Shown here: one piece after another, positions 4,760 to 6,793 of the stretch | How the letters are laid out: every line of letters starts with the position of its first letter | Numbering within the stretch: the stretch's first letter is position 1 | Notes under the pieces: model-generated | Databases searched by the model: none | Told to the model about the DNA's origin: nothing | Seen by the model: the letters and a program-made list of their open reading frames with translations, nothing else | Translations under genes and position numbers: made by a program | Assembly: GCA_017560855.1 (NCBI GenBank) | Contig: JAFZEB010000212.1 | Location: forward strand, 1 to 6,793 | DNA length: 6,793 nt | Reading direction: 5' to 3' | Source: Ruminiclostridium sp. | Lineage (GTDB): Bacteria; Bacillota; Clostridia; Oscillospirales; Oscillospiraceae

Positions 4760-6793
4760 ATGGAACAATTCTTCCACACACTTCTCACCATGTCCGCCAC
4801 GGCGGCCATCGCCGCTCTGGTGGTGATGGTCCTACGGCTCCCCCTGAAAAAGGCCCCCCGCTACCTCACCTGCCTGCTGTGGCTGGTGGTCCTCTTTCGG
4901 ATGGTCTGCCCGGTGAGCTTCGAATCTCCCGTGAGCATCATGCCCCAGGCCATCTCCACCGAGACCTTCACCCAGATCACCCTGCCCGCTGAGGATGTCC
5001 TCCCCGTGACCCAGGCAGAGTCCCCAACCCCTGACCCGGTCTCCCCCGCAGAACCTGTGATGACCCCGGCGGAAACCACCCCCACCCTCACCCAGGTCCT
5101 CCTGCCCATCTGGGCCGTGGGCTGCGCCGGGATGCTCCTGTGGGTGGTCCTGTCCTATACACGGCTTCGCCGACGGGTGGCCGATGCCGTCCTGGTCCGG
5201 GACAACATCTATGAGACCGACCGGGTGGATACCCCCTTCGTCTGCGGATTCCTAAAGCCCCGCATCTATCTGCCCGTGGGGCTGGCAGAGGAAGACAAGA
5301 CCTACGTCCTCCTCCACGAGCAGGCCCACATCCGGCGGAAGGACCACCTGATGAAACCCCTCTTCTGGCTGGCCCTGTGCGCCCACTGGTTCAACCCCGT
5401 CCTGTGGCTGGCCTGCTGGCTGCTGGGCAAGGACATCGAGACCGCCTGTGACCAGGCCGTCATCCGGTCCTTTGACCGGGCGGACACGGCGGGCTATGCC
5501 GCCGCCCTCCTCCACCTGGGGCGGGACCGCTCCATCCCCCAGACTGTCCCTCTGGCTTTCGGGGAGGAGAACCCCAAAAAGCGGGTGAAAAACCTGCTGG
5601 ACTACAAGCACCCAGGCATCTGGATCGGCTTCTTTGCCATAGCCGTCTGCATTCTGGCAGCCACCATCCTCCTGGCCGACCCAGGGGAACAGGCCGAGCA
5701 GTATGAGGGGGTAGCCCTGACCGTCGGCGAACTCATCCGAACCGATTCCGTCACCCCTCTGTCCGATGACCTGCGGAACGAGCTGGTGGACATCCTCCAC
5801 GACTATGAGCACTCGGCCTACGAGAACATCGACTCGGTGGAGCTGAAGGACAACACCATCAAACTCACCAACGCCAACGAGGGCACCATGTTTTTCTTCC
5901 ACCCCGACTCCCTCACCCTGGTGCGGGTGAATCACGACGGCTACTCCAACATCCGAAAGATCGCCACCGTGGACGGGGCCATCACCCAAGACCCTGACTT
6001 TGTCCAGTGGATGGAGGACATGACCCTCTACGCAGAGACCGGCCGGGCGGAAGAACTTCTGGCCATGAAGACCCCCTATGTGGGGGACGCCTCCGCCGTG
6101 GGTGAGATCATCAACGCCCTGGGCATCCCGGAGGTGGTGGGGGCCTACGGCTACACCATGGAGCTGCAGACCTCCACGGAGCCTTACGGCATCACCCTGA
6201 CCCTTGAACGGGCTCCCATTCTCAGGGATCAGCAAGGGGCCCTTTCCCTGTATCTGTTTGATGCAGGCCAGTGCCTGCTGGCCCTGGTGGACAACGCCGA
6301 AACCTTCACCTGGTACTTCAAATCCCTGGGCGGCACCAAAGGAAACTCTATCGACCACCTGGAAGACGTTGACTTCCAGGAACTCTATGCCCGGATGCAG
6401 AAGTCTGCCGCGGAATTTTTGGCCCTCCAGGCCATGGACACCCTGCAGAGCACGGAGGTCCTGTATGTGTCCGAGGACTATCCCTACGACGACTGGTCCT
6501 ACACCGGCACCTTTACCATCCAGCCCAAGGTCTTCACCGCCAACTGGACCAGCATGCTCTCCTCCGCCTGGCCGGAGACCGAAACCTTTGAGGGCTATCG
6601 CTGCAACACCCCCAACCCCAAAGACGTGCTGAAATACTACCCCGATGTGGACAGTCTATACCTGGATGACATGCTAATCGCGAACTGCTACGCCATCTAC
6701 GACGACAACACCCAGGACACCGGCTACCGGATCCTGGAGCTGGTTCCCCGTGGTGATCAGGAGACCGACCGCTATGTGGCCCACATGACCTTC
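4760..6793 (+). CDS. M56 family (BlaR1-type) zinc metallopeptidase sensor, paralog 3, with DUF4825-like ectodomain (3' truncated by window)
   Basis: The frame stays open for 678 codons to the right edge. The N-terminal half follows the plan of paralogs 1 and 2 but is more diverged: two helices near 8-29 and 35-52, a Pro/Thr-rich loop to about 112, a third helix at about 113-133, TPFVCGFLKPRIYLP, then HEQAH at 186-190, HWFNP, and E227 in DIETACD as third zinc ligand. The last helix is at about 287-306. The ectodomain has one module A from about 315, then the clearest DUF4825-like region of the window, with KTPYVGDASAVGEIINALG from residue 437 and YTMELQTSTEPYGITLTLE after it. DTGYR at 653-657 aligns with the same motif 31 residues before the end of paralog 1, so perhaps 10-20 residues lie beyond the window. 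No penicillin-binding motifs are seen. It is presumably a signal-activated membrane protease acting on a BlaI-type repressor; the signal is unknown. Confidence 0.88.
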   Translation, partial: MEQFFHTLLTMSATAAIAALVVMVLRLPLKKAPRYLTCLLWLVVLFRMVCPVSFESPVSIMPQAISTETFTQITLPAEDVLPVTQAESPTPDPVSPAEPVMTPAETTPTLTQVLLPIWAVGCAGMLLWVVLSYTRLRRRVADAVLVRDNIYETDRVDTPFVCGFLKPRIYLPVGLAEEDKTYVLLHEQAHIRRKDHLMKPLFWLALCAHWFNPVLWLACWLLGKDIETACDQAVIRSFDRADTAGYAAALLHLGRDRSIPQTVPLAFGEENPKKRVKNLLDYKHPGIWIGFFAIAVCILAATILLADPGEQAEQYEGVALTVGELIRTDSVTPLSDDLRNELVDILHDYEHSAYENIDSVELKDNTIKLTNANEGTMFFFHPDSLTLVRVNHDGYSNIRKIATVDGAITQDPDFVQWMEDMTLYAETGRAEELLAMKTPYVGDASAVGEIINALGIPEVVGAYGYTMELQTSTEPYGITLTLERAPILRDQQGALSLYLFDAGQCLLALVDNAETFTWYFKSLGGTKGNSIDHLEDVDFQELYARMQKSAAEFLALQAMDTLQSTEVLYVSEDYPYDDWSYTGTFTIQPKVFTANWTSMLSSAWPETETFEGYRCNTPNPKDVLKYYPDVDSLYLDDMLIANCYAIYDDNTQDTGYRILELVPRGDQETDRYVAHMTF

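Noticed and set aside
5252..6358. Long open frame of 368 codons on the minus strand within paralog 3
   Set aside because: It lies antisense to a well-supported M56 gene, is rich in Gly/Val/His/Gln as expected of a reverse-frame shadow in high-GC DNA, and similar minus frames occur at matching places in the other two paralogs.

Overview
The window is a high-GC (about 60%, judged by eye) stretch on which every supported gene lies on the + strand. It holds the last 24 codons of an unidentified gene, then three tandem paralogous genes for membrane-embedded M56-family (BlaR1/MecR1-type) zinc metallopeptidase sensors. The third gene runs off the right edge, probably only some 10-20 codons before its stop. 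The GC content, the strong AAAGGAGG ribosome binding sites, M56 proteins with DUF4825-like ectodomains and the short palindromic intergenic repeats suggest a gut-type Clostridia genome (Oscillospiraceae-like). That assignment is inference, since no taxonomic marker gene is present.

Layout: 3-77 is the C-terminal tail of the upstream gene; 124-2205 is M56 paralog 1 (693 aa); 2206-2400 is a 195-bp gap holding two adjacent palindromic repeats; 2401-4590 is M56 paralog 2 (729 aa); 4591-4759 is a 169-bp gap holding an inverted pair of the second repeat type; 4760-6793 is M56 paralog 3 (678 codons visible). All three start codons sit exactly 7 nt after an AAAGGAGG sequence. No convincing promoter, operator or intrinsic terminator was seen between the genes, so co-transcription is plausible but not shown.

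Each protein has two halves. The N-terminal ~305 residues (two membrane helices, a variable Pro-rich loop, a third helix, a cytoplasmic HEQAH zinc-protease segment and a last helix) are nearly constant, and between paralogs 1 and 2 they are nearly identical even at DNA level. The C-terminal, presumably extracellular ~370-420 residues are strongly diverged. I read the ectodomains as built from a ~120-150 residue module A followed by a DUF4825-like module B. Paralogs 1 and 3 are A-B; paralog 2 looks like A-A plus a shortened B. None shows the penicillin-binding sensor motifs of BlaR1. The picture is a small array of receptor proteases with one shared signalling engine and three different ligand-facing domains. 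In the known M56 pathways such a protease inactivates a BlaI/MecI-type repressor; none is visible here, although the truncated upstream gene sits where one is often found.
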